Shown: positions 37,360 to 48,829 of the stretch, one piece after another | Position numbering within the stretch: the stretch's first letter is position 1 | Layout of the letters: the number at the start of each line of letters is the position of its first letter | From: Mytilisepta virgata | Taxonomy: Eukaryota; Mollusca; Bivalvia; Mytilida; Mytilidae | Direction: 5' to 3' | DNA length: 64,000 nt | NCBI GenBank assembly: GCA_028015205.1 | Contig: CM051513.1 | Location: 46,442,841 to 46,506,840, forward strand | Notes under the pieces: generated by a model | Database searches by the model: none | What the model saw: the letters and a program-made list of their open reading frames with translations, nothing else | What the model was told of the DNA's origin: nothing | Made by a program: the position numbers and the translations under genes

Positions 37360-37758
37360 CTAAGGATGATCGCTGGTCTAATAGGAAATAAATAGGATTT
37401 GAAATGGATGTTTTAGTTTGAGAGAACATATGTGTAGTAAACAAATAAGCAAGAAAAAGATATAGGTTCATGTGCTCATTTTTGAGCTATAAGGCCTTGA
37501 AAATTTGCAGGAAATGGGTTTTCTCTGGATTTTTCATTGTCTTTACATTGACAACTTCAGTCTCTCAAAAATGTATGAAAAAATAAAAAGGATTTCATAA
37601 AATTTTGTCAAATACCATTTTAAGGTATATATGATTGAATTATAAAAGAAAAAGTGGGGGTTCACGGGCCAAAAATTTCATGTTTAAGAAATGGATAAAA
37701 CCCGAGGATTCCGAAAATCTGACAAAAAGACCAAAACATGACCAGCGAGCATCCTTAA
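37360..37758 (-). mobile_element. TTAA-type MITE, family 2, second copy
   Basis: Begins TAAGGATGATCGCTGGTC and ends GACCAGCGAGCATCCTTAA. The interior matches the reverse complement of 8768-9148 along its length, including the segment around TTTGAGCTATAAGGCCTTGA. Confidence 0.7.
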
Positions 37759-38212
37759 CGACATAGATAACATATCTTGGATTCATTTGGCAAATAATAC
37801 AGATGGGCCCCACAAGCCTTAGGTTAAAATCTTAGTTTGGACACCCAAATGTCTCTGTCAAACAATTATTTGGACTCCCAAGTTTTCTGATCAAACTTGT
37901 AAGTTATGGACTAATATTCTATGCTTCTTATTATATTGATCATTACATTAATGGTTATCGACAGATAATTACAGGCGGTTGATTGATGAAAGGCTGCCTT
38001 TTATGGTCTGTTAATGACACGATATTTTGTATTTTGTTGTTTGTACACATGTTTTTATGAAGTTAATGCTTTTTCTCGCAGGTTGAATACCTAAATCAGT
38101 AATGACTTTTTCTGAAGTTTTAATTACTACAGTACCTATTGTTATACAGCTTTGGTTTGAATTTTTCGTACAGTTGTAGTGTTACATAGAGAATAATACA
38201 TTGTAAAACCTG

Positions 38213-38330
38213 TATCATATGCCGTATCGCCCCTCGTTCAGTATCATTCCTTGGACCTCAAAATCCGTATCACATCGACGGCCAGATATTGATCGAGGGT
38301 GTGATACGGATTTTGACATGTTTTATGCGC
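38213..38330. repeat. Imperfect inverted repeat around CCGTATCGC/GTGATACGG
   Basis: Contains GTATCATATGCCGTATCGCCCC, AAAATCCGTATCACATCGA and GAGGGTGTGATACGGATTTT, which pair with one another. Function unknown; probably repeat debris. Confidence 0.35.
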
Positions 38331-38689
38331 TTTATCATATATTTTAACAGTGGTGAAGAATTTTTAGTCTGAAAGGAATTATTTGTTGCATTTTATATGT
38401 GTTTAACTATGAACAAATACATGCTTGTTGGTTGTGTAATAATAACAGCACATAAATAGAGCTAAAGTAAGAGTACAGAAACCAGATGTTTTCAAACGCC
38501 GACAACAAAGACAACATTTTGTCTCCTGAATTAAATTAAAATACCTGTCCGAGAGGTTCCGTATGAAAACATCCAAGAAGAACTGTAGTGCTATACAGGT
38601 TGAGCCATGCGATAAATAAAGGGTGTGCGATACTGGTTTAGCCATTTTGTAAAAATAAATACAAGTTGGTTTGTCACGCTAGAAAAGCT

Positions 38690-39545
38690 ATCTTTAGTAT
38701 TCTGAAGAAGAGTAGAAACTGAATTTTCCAATTGATACTGAGTTTGAAATGTTTGACACAATGGTATTGTCTATTCTTATGTACGGTTGTGAGATATGGG
38801 GTTTTACCAATAACAATATACTTGAATCTTCTATTTAAAATGTTATAAGTCTATACTTGGTTTGAAGAAATGCACACCAAATTGTATATTGTATGGAGAA
38901 TTTGGAAAATTTCCTATTGATATATTTATAAAGTGTAGAATGATTGCATTTTGGAATAAGCAGGATAAAATTGCTGTTACTTGTTATTATACCAAACACA
39001 TGTAAAAAAGTTCTTCTATTCTAATTGAATTGTTCGTATTGATAAAACTTTAAATTCTTGTGGATTATCACAGTACGACGAAAAATGTAAAATTACCTAA
39101 TCTATTGAAACAATGTCTATGTGACCAATTTAAGCAACCATGGATTACCACTGTCTATGATTCACCTAAGTGTTTAAATTATAGAATATTTAAACTGTGC
39201 ATAACTTTGAAAGTTATATCATAAATTTGTCATGTGACCTCAGAAAGGTATTCTGAAATTTTACATGTATGAACCACAAACTACCTATAAAACAAGGTCG
39301 TTTTTGGGGTAGTTGAGCGAGATGATCGCATACATGTATGTGATTTATGCAATGTATGTGCAATTGAAGACGAATTCTATTATGTGTTTAATTGTACATT
39401 TTTCTCAGATTAGCGAAAAACAATTTTGCCTAGCAATGTCATTATCAAGCCAAATGTTATTAATTATTATGAACTTTTCTGTTCAGATGATTACGGTACG
39501 CTTGTCAAACTTGCAAAATTCTGTAACATTATATTGTCTGTTATG
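38690..39545 (+). pseudogene. Decayed LINE reverse-transcriptase C-terminal domain
   Basis: Translation over several frames gives PIDTEFEMFDTMVLSILMYG then CEIWGF, a stop, then KCYKSILGLKKCTPNCILYG, EFGKFPIDIFIKCRMIAFWN, and further on NHKLPIKQGRFWG. The series LFD.MV.PIL.YG.E.WGF, K..LG.KK.TPN...YGE.G..P..I....R...FW matches the domain after the RT core in CR1/L2-like LINEs. Stops and frameshifts throughout. Confidence 0.75.
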
Positions 39546-39956
39546 AATTAGATTTGCCTTCCAATACGACTTTTTCGAGATGGACCGCTCTTTGAGACGG
39601 AGGTAAAGAATGACGTATCATGTGACGTTTTGTTAGGCATAGAAACAATAACAATATAGCAGTCCCGGTAAATTTTGCTACAAAAACTGTACCAGAGTTA
39701 CGACAATTTCTGTCCCAGAAGGGTATATCATGCCATGAATACAGAAAGCTACAACTCGCCCGAATTGCATTATCCTTCAAATTTCCCTTCACTCTGGTAT
39801 CGTGCAAAGCACCATTCTCATGCCTAACAAAACACTAAAGTCACGTGATCAGAATAATAATTTCTGCCCCGTATGCGGTGATTCCGGACTAAGTCGGAAA
39901 TCAAGTATTAATATGTTACATGTAATTACTACTGTTAAAATATAACATTGAATATG

Positions 39957-40234
39957 TTAAGGTATCCGGACCATAATAGATAATGATAAAAAATTGTATC
40001 TCTTTTTTACCCTAAATGGCGGAACCAAACAATTTAAAGCTGGAATTTTGTATATATATTTTTCTCAAGTTGAAACACACTGTGTTGCTTATATGCAGAG
40101 TCTGTAAAAATTAGTTAGTTATATTAGAATTTCCGAAGTTTGCCGATAATTACCGAGGTCATTTCAATTGCGTTGTATGGAACATCCGGGAACTTTTAAA
40201 TAATCACGTGGTCATTTATGGTCCGGATACCTAA
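39957..40234 (-). mobile_element. TTAA-type MITE, family 1, second copy
   Basis: Starts TTAAGGTATCCGGACCATAATAG and ends TTATGGTCCGGATACCTAAA. The interior aligns with the reverse complement of 278-554 (for example the shared stretch AACATCCGGGAACTTTTAAA). The right TTAA has mutated. Confidence 0.65.
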
Positions 40235-40292
40235 AGATGTTATGCAGCTATTCCACTTATGTGTGTATATATGTTATATCATATATGTTATG

Positions 40293-40557
40293 GAGCCTCG
40301 GTGGCCGATTGGTCTAGGTAGTTCATCATGACTACTAATGATCACTCGCCTGTCAACGCCGGGGTTGTGTGTTCGAATCTCACCTGTGGTGGGGTGTGTT
40401 CGACTCCGATCTTAATTGACAAGGATTGCCAATTTTCCTACCAAAGGTCGGTGGTTCTCTCCGGGTACTCCGGCTTCCTCCACCAATAAAAACTGGCCGC
40501 CGCGAAATAGCCAAATGTGCAGAAAACCGCGTTAAACCACAACTAAACAAACAAACA
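40293..40557 (+). mobile_element. Intact tRNA-derived SINE with 14-bp target-site duplication
   Basis: Head has the A-box region GGTGGCCGATTGGTCTAGG and B box GGTTGTGTGTTCGAATCTC. The body contains TTGCCAATTTTCCTACC and CTCCGGGTACTCCGGC, and the tail is AACAAACAAACA. Flanked on both sides by ATCATATATGTTAT (40279-40292 and 40558-40571), showing target-primed insertion. Transcribed, if at all, by RNA polymerase III. Confidence 0.85.
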
Positions 40558-41324
40558 ATCATATATGTTATATTCACATACCCCCGGTGGGGTCTTGAGA
40601 AATAAAAAGTTCAACGTTCATGTGTGTAATACTTATGGAGCATCTTGTGTTTTAGTATTTAGTACTAAATATATGATAAATGAAAATAACGAATTTCCAT
40701 AATTTTTTTAATTGTGTTTCTCAAGATAAATCTGCAAAAAAATATTAAGCATGATATCCTGGTTAATTAGATTATCAACAGTTTGTGATAAAGACATAAA
40801 TTTTAATTTTTAGAAAGAATTTATAGGTATTTTCAACATTTCATAGTGATATTTATACAAAATTTCGGCAAAAGAATACCGAAGCTTCAAAACAGGGGAA
40901 AAAGTCCACAAATTCGAAGTCCCAGGAAAAGACAAGGTTATGATTTATAAAAAGCATAATTGACGGATTTTTAATGTCAAATTGTTACCAATCAGAATGA
41001 ATAAGCCGATTTTTCGTATTATTCTTTAAAGGCCTTTAAAACATATGGGCCTGTAGAGACTTACAAAAAGTTACAACATAGAGTTAAGTTCCGTAAAATC
41101 GACCGTGTTAGTAAAAAATTACAAATTTTAAGAGAAAATTTAGATCGTAATAAAATATGAAATCTGAGATTATGAGAATTCGAAGAGAAAACAATCTTTT
41201 TCCGATACCTTTTATCACACAATTTAACTGTTTGTCTTTAGCGTAGAATTAAGATTTCACAATTTCTCAATGACAATGCCGTATTTCTTCTTGAAACATA
41301 ATGCATATTTGGACTATAACATCA

Positions 41325-41442
41325 ATAGTTAAATTGTAGATTTTAACACGCTCGCTATTGACTCGCGTGTTGAAAATCGAAAATTTAACTATCTCGGGTG
41401 GAGAAATTCAATAACTCACTCGTACCTGAAGGAGAATCTATG
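41325..41442 (-). repeat. Hairpin repeat family, copy 3 (hairpin half only)
   Basis: Contains only the inverted-repeat half, ending CGTACCTGAAGGAGAATCTA. Shows that the hairpin can exist without the other half. Confidence 0.6.
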
Positions 41443-43104
41443 TATATTCATTATTCAACGTTAAATCGTACAGAACAGGAAATTATGTTATATAAACCCT
41501 TACATATAACTCGAGATTTTACATGAGAAACATAGAGATTTTAAAATTTCTCAAATCTTTACAACAGGATAATTCGGCTAGAAAATGACATTTATAAGAT
41601 ATGACATGTCATAAATGACCATTTATTGTTGGGTACATGTATAGAACATGTAAGTCGCCTCTGAGTTACATATATTTGTCACCTAACATTCATTGTAATG
41701 TCATGTTCACAAAGGTAATGACCTATAGCATATATAACATGACATTAATTTGAATAATTATTTAGTTCGATCATGTTAAGCCCACATTAGAAAATCAGTC
41801 TAGTATAGAGTCCAGATTTAACATACTTCTTCAACTGTTTGCTGCTACATTGATCAAATTTTAAATGTAGACATCTGCAATTTCAAATACGTCTGAAACA
41901 ATAAAACATACTAGTAAATCAGTTGTGAGAAAATATTGATATTAGTTTAAAAATATTTTTATATTTACATGTTAATAAAAACGTCATGATAGTTATATTA
42001 TATATCTACTGTCATTTCTATTAAAATATATATTTATTTTACTTTTACAGATAATTCTTTGAAATAAGCTACTATATGAGAGTGTGTCAAGATGTGCATC
42101 CGTTTAATGTTTTTTTAGTCTTCCGTAGTTTACGTACTTATCGAGTTTGAATTTAACTTTTCTAAATTTCTTCGAAGTATGAATTGGTCCCGGAATTAGG
42201 TGGAGGAGTATCCAAAAAATGCTTTACTCCCGCCACAGACTTCGTGTGCTGGCCTGGTGATGTATTCTAAGTGGTTGTTCATTTTCAGCCTATTATTTAT
42301 TTTTAATATGTAGAATATTTAGAATTTTTGGGGACTTGCGTTAAAAATTAACAACAGTTCCTTTGGGGGCCACACAAGAACCGCTGCCTGTCTTTTAAGA
42401 CCACCAAACGTTAACAACTATATTAACCAGTTGGATCTGGTCTCATTCATGAATACCGTTAAGCCTTTTATTTTACATATGTGTGTATCGTCTGCTAGAG
42501 CTGAGCGATAGATCACTAAAAAAAATTAAAAAACTGGCAAATGGTATATGATATACAAACTCCGTGTGGTTTTAGTGAAGAAATTAGGCGATATATAAGG
42601 TTTGGGTCAAACGGAGAAGTAGGGTGATTGTGGTATTTCGGAGGTAAAATCATTCATTTTGTATAATAAAAAAGGCAGAAAAAAGGTAGGTAATCTTATA
42701 CAAAACTGTTGAGTTAACGCCCAATCGTACACGAATGTGACATTTTTGTGTTAAATCATTTGTTCATTATATATATATGATAAACATATGCAATAAACTA
42801 TGATAATCTATTTATTGTATTGTAACACAAGACTTTATTGATATCGATTATATGATGTGACTGTCGGAAAACAAAATTATTGTCGTAAAAGAATATTATT
42901 GACATGTGATCATTTTATGTGTGACCATGTACACTTCATGAAATACATCTGTATTTGGAGATTAATCCATTAACCATTTTATTATTGCCATTCTTTAAAT
43001 TTTCATTTTGTAATGTTGTAGATATGTTTTTGCTTTGACCCGTATAGTTGTAATTACAAATAAAGTTATAATTATTTAAATTATTATTAATAATAAATAA
43101 CAAG
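41443..43104. other. Intergenic, nothing recognised
   Basis: AT-rich with no supported coding sequence or clear repeat structure. Confidence 0.35.
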
Positions 43105-43285
43105 ATGCTAGTCCGTTGGATTAGGACGAAAAACGGCTGTCCCGTGTAAAGGGAGATCTGCACCTTTAGCACACTAAAGACTACCGTGTAGAGTAGGCTA
43201 AAATGGCGGTACAGGGGTCGCCCTCGAACTCCGAGTGGAGCGGGATTAGTTTAAGTTGGTATATCTTGTTTCCGAAGCCACTATG
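43105..43285. other. GC-richer island of unknown nature
   Basis: The stretch GACGAAAAACGGCTGTCCCG to GGGGTCGCCCTCGAACTCCG stands out against the AT-rich surroundings. It has no long open frame and no tRNA-like boxes that I can identify; probably part of an unclassified repeat. Confidence 0.3.
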
Positions 43286-43485
43286 AATATATACGTTTAA
43301 ACTGATGAATGACAATATGAATAATCTTAAAGACTGGACTGAATTTATTCATATATACATATATTAACTTTTCGAAAATAAATCATTAAGAGACAATCAC
43401 TAGAAATCAAAACAAAGAATATGCAAGAAAAGCCGAACCGGTGCTTGGGGTAGTTATTCATTTTGTGGTGGACCTTGGTGAGAAT

Positions 43486-43570
43486 AACCACCTCGGTAGT
43501 CTCGTGGCAGCCTGCTCGCCTCAACTGTGGAAAGTCGCGGGTTCGTTCCCCGGCCGGGCCAAAGTATCTA
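43486..43570 (+). mobile_element. Second type of tRNA-derived SINE head
   Basis: CCTCGGTAGTCTCGTGGCAG followed by GTCGCGGGTTCGTTCCCCGG and CCGGGCC resembles a tRNA with a consensus B box (GGTTCGTTCC). The absence of proper cloverleaf stems argues for a SINE head rather than a functional tRNA. Its body is interrupted by the next element. Confidence 0.5.
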
Positions 43571-43600
43571 GTTCAGTTTGAAGCAAAACAATATTTTGTG

Positions 43601-43859
43601 TTTGTTTGTTTAGTTGGAGTTTTACGCCGTTTTCAGCATATTTGGCTATTTCGCCAGTTTTTATTGGTGGAGGAGGCCGGAGTACCCGGAGAGAACCTCC
43701 GACCTTCGGTAGGAAAATTGGCAATTCTTGTCAATTAAGATCGCAGTCGAACACACCCCGCCACAGATGAGATTCGAACTCACAACCTCAGCGATGACAG
43801 GCTAGTGATCATTAGTAGTCATGACGAACTATCTAGGCCACTCGGCCACCGAGGACCCA
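43601..43859 (-). mobile_element. tRNA-derived SINE, minus orientation, with 11-bp target duplication
   Basis: Reverse-orientation relative of the 40293 SINE (CTCGGTGGCCGAGTGGCCTA head, GGTTGTGAGTTCGAATCTC B box, AACAAACAAACA tail). Flanked by AATATTTTGTG at 43590-43600 and 43860-43870. Confidence 0.8.
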
Positions 43860-44329
43860 AATATTTTGTGAAAGAATGTGTTATGAATAATTTTGAGTAC
43901 AATACTTGCAAGAAAAGCCCGTTCAGTCAAGTCACTTCTATAAAAGGAGACACTTACGCCATTGTGCTCCCTGTATAAATGTATAGATGTGCGGGTATTG
44001 AGCATGAATAAGATTAATACATGCATTCTTCTGAGACTGTCATAAACATCATGCAGTTATCTCTACAAAACTTAACAGCACTTTTACCGTGATTTATGTA
44101 TAACTTTTCTGAAGTATTCGAGTATCAGATTTATCGAAAGGCTAGTGAAACATTACGTTGGGATCCTCCATTTAAAAAAAATCCAAATCAGACACGCGCT
44201 ATCCATAAATTTATAATAGAATACATACGGTGTCATGATGTTAAATCTAGATATATTTTATCCATTTGTTACATACAAGTATAGGTCAAAAGAAAAATCT
44301 AATGGTGTTGTATGCATTATTTTTTAGGG

Positions 44330-44463
44330 CCAGCTGAAGCCCGCCTCCGGGTCCGGGATTTTCTAGCTGCGTTGAAGACGTATTGGTAGCCTTGAGCTCT
44401 TTTCTTCTCTTTGGTCAGGTTGTTGTCTCTTTGACACATTCCCCGTTTCCATTCTCTATTCTA
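44330..44463 (+). repeat. Interspersed repeat (CAGCTGAAGCCCGCC ... CATTCTCTATTC)
   Basis: Matches 62138-62263 along its length and 52567-52665 in its 3' part. Ends with GACACATTCCCCGTTTCCAT. Probably the 3' region of a retrotransposon. Confidence 0.55.
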
Positions 44464-44703
44464 TTAAAAATATGATTGTGTGCTATCGGGGTATTTATTT
44501 GAAAATTGTATTGTATTTATAAAAAAAAATACAATTTTATAGTTTTCATACAAAATGCGAGTATATGGTTTTAATAAAAAACAGAACAGTGCTTTCAACG
44601 ACTTTTTTCCTTACAATCCCGTATTTTATAATGGATAATGTTTTTGGTTGCTTTAAAACACTTTTGAATTTTTAAAGTGTACAAATTTCAGCGATATTTT
44701 CCC

Positions 44704-44721
44704 GGGGGGGGGGGGGGGGGG
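44704..44721 (+). repeat. Poly(G) run
   Basis: Eighteen consecutive G after CCC. A similar G-run occurs at 6274-6304 in an intron of the micro-exon gene. Confidence 0.9.
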
Positions 44722-45191
44722 TATAAATACATGAAATACATGTAATAACTATTATTTGAACACGTAATTGTTATGGTGTCTGGAAAAATACTATTTTATT
44801 GCATAAAAACTTATTTCAAATGACGATTATATTTATCTCCCTTTGAGTTCCGGCGGTGTACATTAAATTTCCATCCATCTTTTTATTTCATCATAAAACT
44901 CATTATAACACTGGTCGGTTCATTCAACCTATGCTTACATTTTGAAAAAATATATAAAAAGGTAAAAAAAGTTTGTAGGCATAGGTTGAATATTGTATAA
45001 ACATAAATATATATATTTATTATTTTTAACCTTCCAACACTTTTGAACATTTTTAACCAATAAAAGTCCCCACATATTCAATTTGCATTTACTTGTCCTT
45101 ATATATCATTTAGGCTTTCAAAATTCTTATATCGAACACTTTTATTTATTTTATTTGTAACTCACATTTATAAAATAAATATTAAATTAAA

Positions 45192-45263
45192 TTCATACAT
45201 ATTATAAAAATTTGGGTTTAAAACAAATTCATACATATTATAAAAATTTGGGTTTAAAACAGT
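45192..45263 (+). repeat. Direct tandem duplication, 36-bp unit
   Basis: ATTCATACATATTATAAAAA plus TTTGGGTTTAAAACAA occurs twice in succession with only a terminal difference. Confidence 0.8.
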
Positions 45264-45543
45264 TGTATTTACCTTGATTTACCTGTAATTATGACTTAAT
45301 TGTTATATAAACACCTATTGTATTTTGTTTGTAGGCATTCCTTGAATATGATTTTTCAAAATGTAGGCATAGGTTGAAGACACATAATTTCTTTCTTTTC
45401 ACCGGAGCTAAACGTATGGCCTCCGTTTTATTGATACATTGATCGTTATATGTTCATATTCATTTTATAATTGTCACATCTAGGTCACACGTGTTATTTT
45501 GGCATGTGACAACAATTATTATGGAATGTATGGAACCATAAAT

Positions 45544-45708
45544 TATTAAAAAATGGGTATTTTTGTAATGGCCCTGTTATATGTCCAAGGTCTGTAATAA
45601 TGGCATGAGGATAGCTGTAATGGCCTGCGGCATATAACATCCGAAGGTTATTATTACAGACCGAGGACATATAACAGGGCCATTACGAAAATACCCATTT
45701 TTTAATAC
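45544..45708. repeat. Long imperfect palindrome, ~57-bp arms
   Basis: The left arm contains TGGGTATTTTTGTAATGGCC and CTGTTATATGTCC; the right arm contains GGACATATAACAG and GGCCATTACGAAAATACCCA. Arms are separated by about 48 nt. The motif GGGCCATTAC recurs outside at 46018-46060. Confidence 0.75.
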
Positions 45709-46063
45709 TTTTATTAACCAGGGCCCAGTTGTTCAAAAGTTAATCACTTTTTTAATTTCCATTATTTCGATTGTTATGTAATATAACTGTACATAATTTT
45801 GCATAGACACACAAAGTCATAGGATTAGCCCATCAGCAATTTTTCAGTCCTTAGGCATAACCAAAGAAGCGATTTTTTTTTTTTTTTGTTTATTTTGTAT
45901 TTAAATAAGTCGCTATGTAGGAATATGAAAACCGTTATTAACCATGAGAAAAATAAAATATGTAAAAGATTCATTGCTTTTATAAGTAAAATTTAGGCAT
46001 GAAAACTGGGCCATTACAGGACGAACAGGGCCATTACGAGATTTGCAGGGCCATTATGAAAAA

Positions 46064-46440
46064 AAAAGGACAAATATACCTAAGGAGCAATAAAAAACAT
46101 AATCCATTGGACAGACAAACCCGGGAAGACAAATGAACAATCACAAGCACAACAAATAAACACAAAAAACTAAAAAACAATGAACAACACGAACTTCTAT
46201 AAAAACCAGGAGTGAACCCAGGTGCTCCGGAAGGGTAAGCAGTTCCTGCTCCGTATACGGCACCCGTCGTGAAGTTCAACAAAGTCAATCCGGTGGAAGT
46301 CACAAATCGGTGGATGTACATGAAAGGTTACGACAGTGGGAACAGGTCCAACATCATTCTTAGATATTGGAACACTGTAATGGTCTATCAATTCATGATG
46401 ACGACCGTAAAATTTCTTAAGTGATGACATCAACTTATTG
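46064..46440 (-). mobile_element. Non-LTR retrotransposon 3' end with RT C-terminal remnant
   Basis: Minus strand reads MSSLKKFYGRHHELIDHYSV, then HRFVTSTGLTLLNFT, then GAGTAYPSGAPGFTPGFYRS, and finishes with the conserved 3' tail. Same family as 36601-37075. 5' truncated and frameshifted. Confidence 0.7.
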
Positions 46441-46609
46441 TACCGAGCCTATTACAGAATCCCTACGTATATCCATCTTAATATGGATTCTGCAATGGCC
46501 CTGCTAATCTTGTAATGGTCCTGTTTATCCTGTAATGACTTAATTTTATTTATAAAAGCAATGCATTTTTTACTTTTTTTTTATCCTTCTAGTTAATAAT
46601 AATTATTCG

Positions 46610-48730
46610 AAAGTGCGGCGATATAGCGATTGTCTCCGTCCCTCTGCCCGCCACACTTTCTTGTGACATCAACTCCTCCTTCACTTTTGGGTTTAGGAAT
46701 TTAATTTCTATATAGAATGGTTGCATACTACCTGTAGATGCGCAATAAGATTTTAGAATTTTGATTTTCTAAACAAAGGACCCACATGGGTTGAACTTCG
46801 AAAAATTTGGAATTCAAGCTTGTGACCTAAATTTGTCTTTCATTTTTTAATTTATGCATTTTATTTCTATACAGAATTTTGATTTTCTAAAATTGGGGCC
46901 CACAGGGGTCGAATTTCGAAAAAATGTCACTTTAAGCTTGTGACCTAATCTCCTCTTTAATTTTACAATTTATGCATATCATTTCTATACGGTATTGTCA
47001 TACACTATACGCAGATGCTCAATAAGTTTTAGATTTTTGATTTTCTAAAAAAGGGGCACACAGGGGTCGAATATTGAAAAATTATCAATTTAAGCTTGTG
47101 ACATAAAAATGACAAATATACCTAAGAAGCAATCAAAGAAATGTAATCCATTGGACAGACAAACCCGGGAAGACAAATGAACAACCACAGGCACAACAAA
47201 TAAACACAGAAAACTAAAAAACAATGAACAACACGAACTCCTATAAAAACCAGGAGTGAACCCAGGTGCTCCGGAAGGGTAAGCAGTTCCTGCTCCGTAT
47301 ACGGCACCCGTCGTGAAGTTCAACAAAGTCAATCCGGTGGAAGTCACAAATCGGTGGATGTACATGAAAGGTTACGACAGTGGGAACAGGTCCAACATCA
47401 TTCTTAGATATTGCTCCGGAAAGGTATGCAGTTCCTGCTCTGTATAAACTCGTCTTTTGTTTTTCAAATTATGCATTTTGTTTCTATACAGTATTGTCAA
47501 ACGCCATATGCAGATGTTCAATAAGGTTTTATAATTCAATTTTCTAAAATTGGAGTCCACATGGGTCGAAATTTGAAAATTTTAATTTAAGCTTGTTACC
47601 CAATTACTTACAGGGGCTGCGGGGATCACTGTCGATTCCGACAGTCCAGATTTCTAGTTAATAATTAAAAGAAAGGAACTGATAAAAGGTATATGTGTCA
47701 ATTAGACAAAAACTTTGTTTTTAACTTAATTGAATGACAAAAGCTACCCAAAATATCTTAAATAAAACTATACAATCAAGACTTGGTGTGGCATTAAAAA
47801 CATAATTAGAAAATTAAAATACGCAGACAAGACATAACCAATTTTAAACTCGACTGAGGCAGTCGGAAACGACAGCTGTCCCCGCACTCCCCATATTTGT
47901 ATCCCTATGCACCTTTTTCACAATTAAATCTTTGATTACAGGCCCAAAGTTTGGAAAATTAAAATTCTAAAACCTTATTGCACATCTGCATACAGTGTAT
48001 GATAATACTGTATAGAAATAAAATGTATAAAATGAAAAATGAAAGAAAACTTTCAGTTCCCATTTTTTTTAAATTCGACTCCTAAAGGCCCCAATTTTTG
48101 AAAATCAAAATTCTGAAACCTTATTGCACATCTATATATAATTTGTGACAATACCGTAAAGAAATTAAATACATAAAATGAAAAATGAAAGAGTAGTTTG
48201 GGTAACTAGCTTTAATTCCAATTTTCAAAATTTAACACCTGTGGGCCCAGAGTTCTGAAAATCAAAATTCTAAAACCTTATTGAACATCTAAATACAGTA
48301 TGTGACAATCTTTTGTATAAATTAAATACATAAAATGAAAAATGAAAGAGGAGTTAAGGTCACAAGCTTAAATTCACAATTTTTCAAATTCGACCCATGT
48401 GGGCCCCAATTTTTGAAAATACAAATTTTAAAACCTTATTGCGCATCTAGATACCGTATGTGATAATACTGTATAGAAATTAAATGCATGGAGTCAAAAA
48501 TGAAAGGAGTTTAGGTCACAAGCTTCAATTCCTATTTTTCAAAATTTGACACCTGAGGGCCCCAATTTTTGAAAATCAAAATTCTAAAACCTTATTGTGA
48601 TCTACATACAGTATGTGACAATACTGTTTAGAAATTAAATGCATGAAGTTAAAAATGAACAAGGAGATAAGGTCACAAGAAAGTGTAACGGGCGGACTGA
48701 CAGACAGACAGACGGACGGACGGGGTCGAT
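46610..48730. repeat. 2.1-kb fold-back: two opposing ~155-bp tandem arrays
   Basis: The left array (46690-47600) has units with GATTTTCTAAAATTGGGGCC, GGGTCGAATTTCGAAAAA and TTTAAGCTTGTGACC. The right array (47930-48680) has the reverse complement in about five units ~155 bp apart (ATTCTAAAACCTTATTGCAC words at about 47969, 48110, 48267, 48424, 48580). The outer ends also mirror: CCCGCCACACTTTCTTGTGAC against GTCACAAGAAAGTGTAACGGG. The centre carries GACAGCTGTCCCCGCACTCC, mirrored by GGCTGCGGGGATCACTGTC. Confidence 0.7.
47105..47415 (-). mobile_element. Retrotransposon 3' end inserted in the left array
   Basis: Nearly the same sequence as 46064-46380 (HRFVTSTGLTLLNFTTGAVY then GAGTAYPSGAPGF). 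It interrupts the ~155-bp units, so it arrived after or during array growth. Confidence 0.65.
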
Positions 48731-48829
48731 AACAATAACCCCGACCTTCTAAGAATTGCGGGAATAAAAATGCAAGTTTCTGCCATTTGCTCTGGTAGTA
48801 ATAAATATAAGCATTTGCTTAATGATATT

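Noticed and set aside
39541..39807. 88-codon minus-strand frame
   Set aside because: Adjoins the decayed RT region and shows no conserved motif.
43486..43570. Functional tRNA gene
   Set aside because: Has A/B-box-like words but no complete cloverleaf pairing and continues into a SINE-like body.
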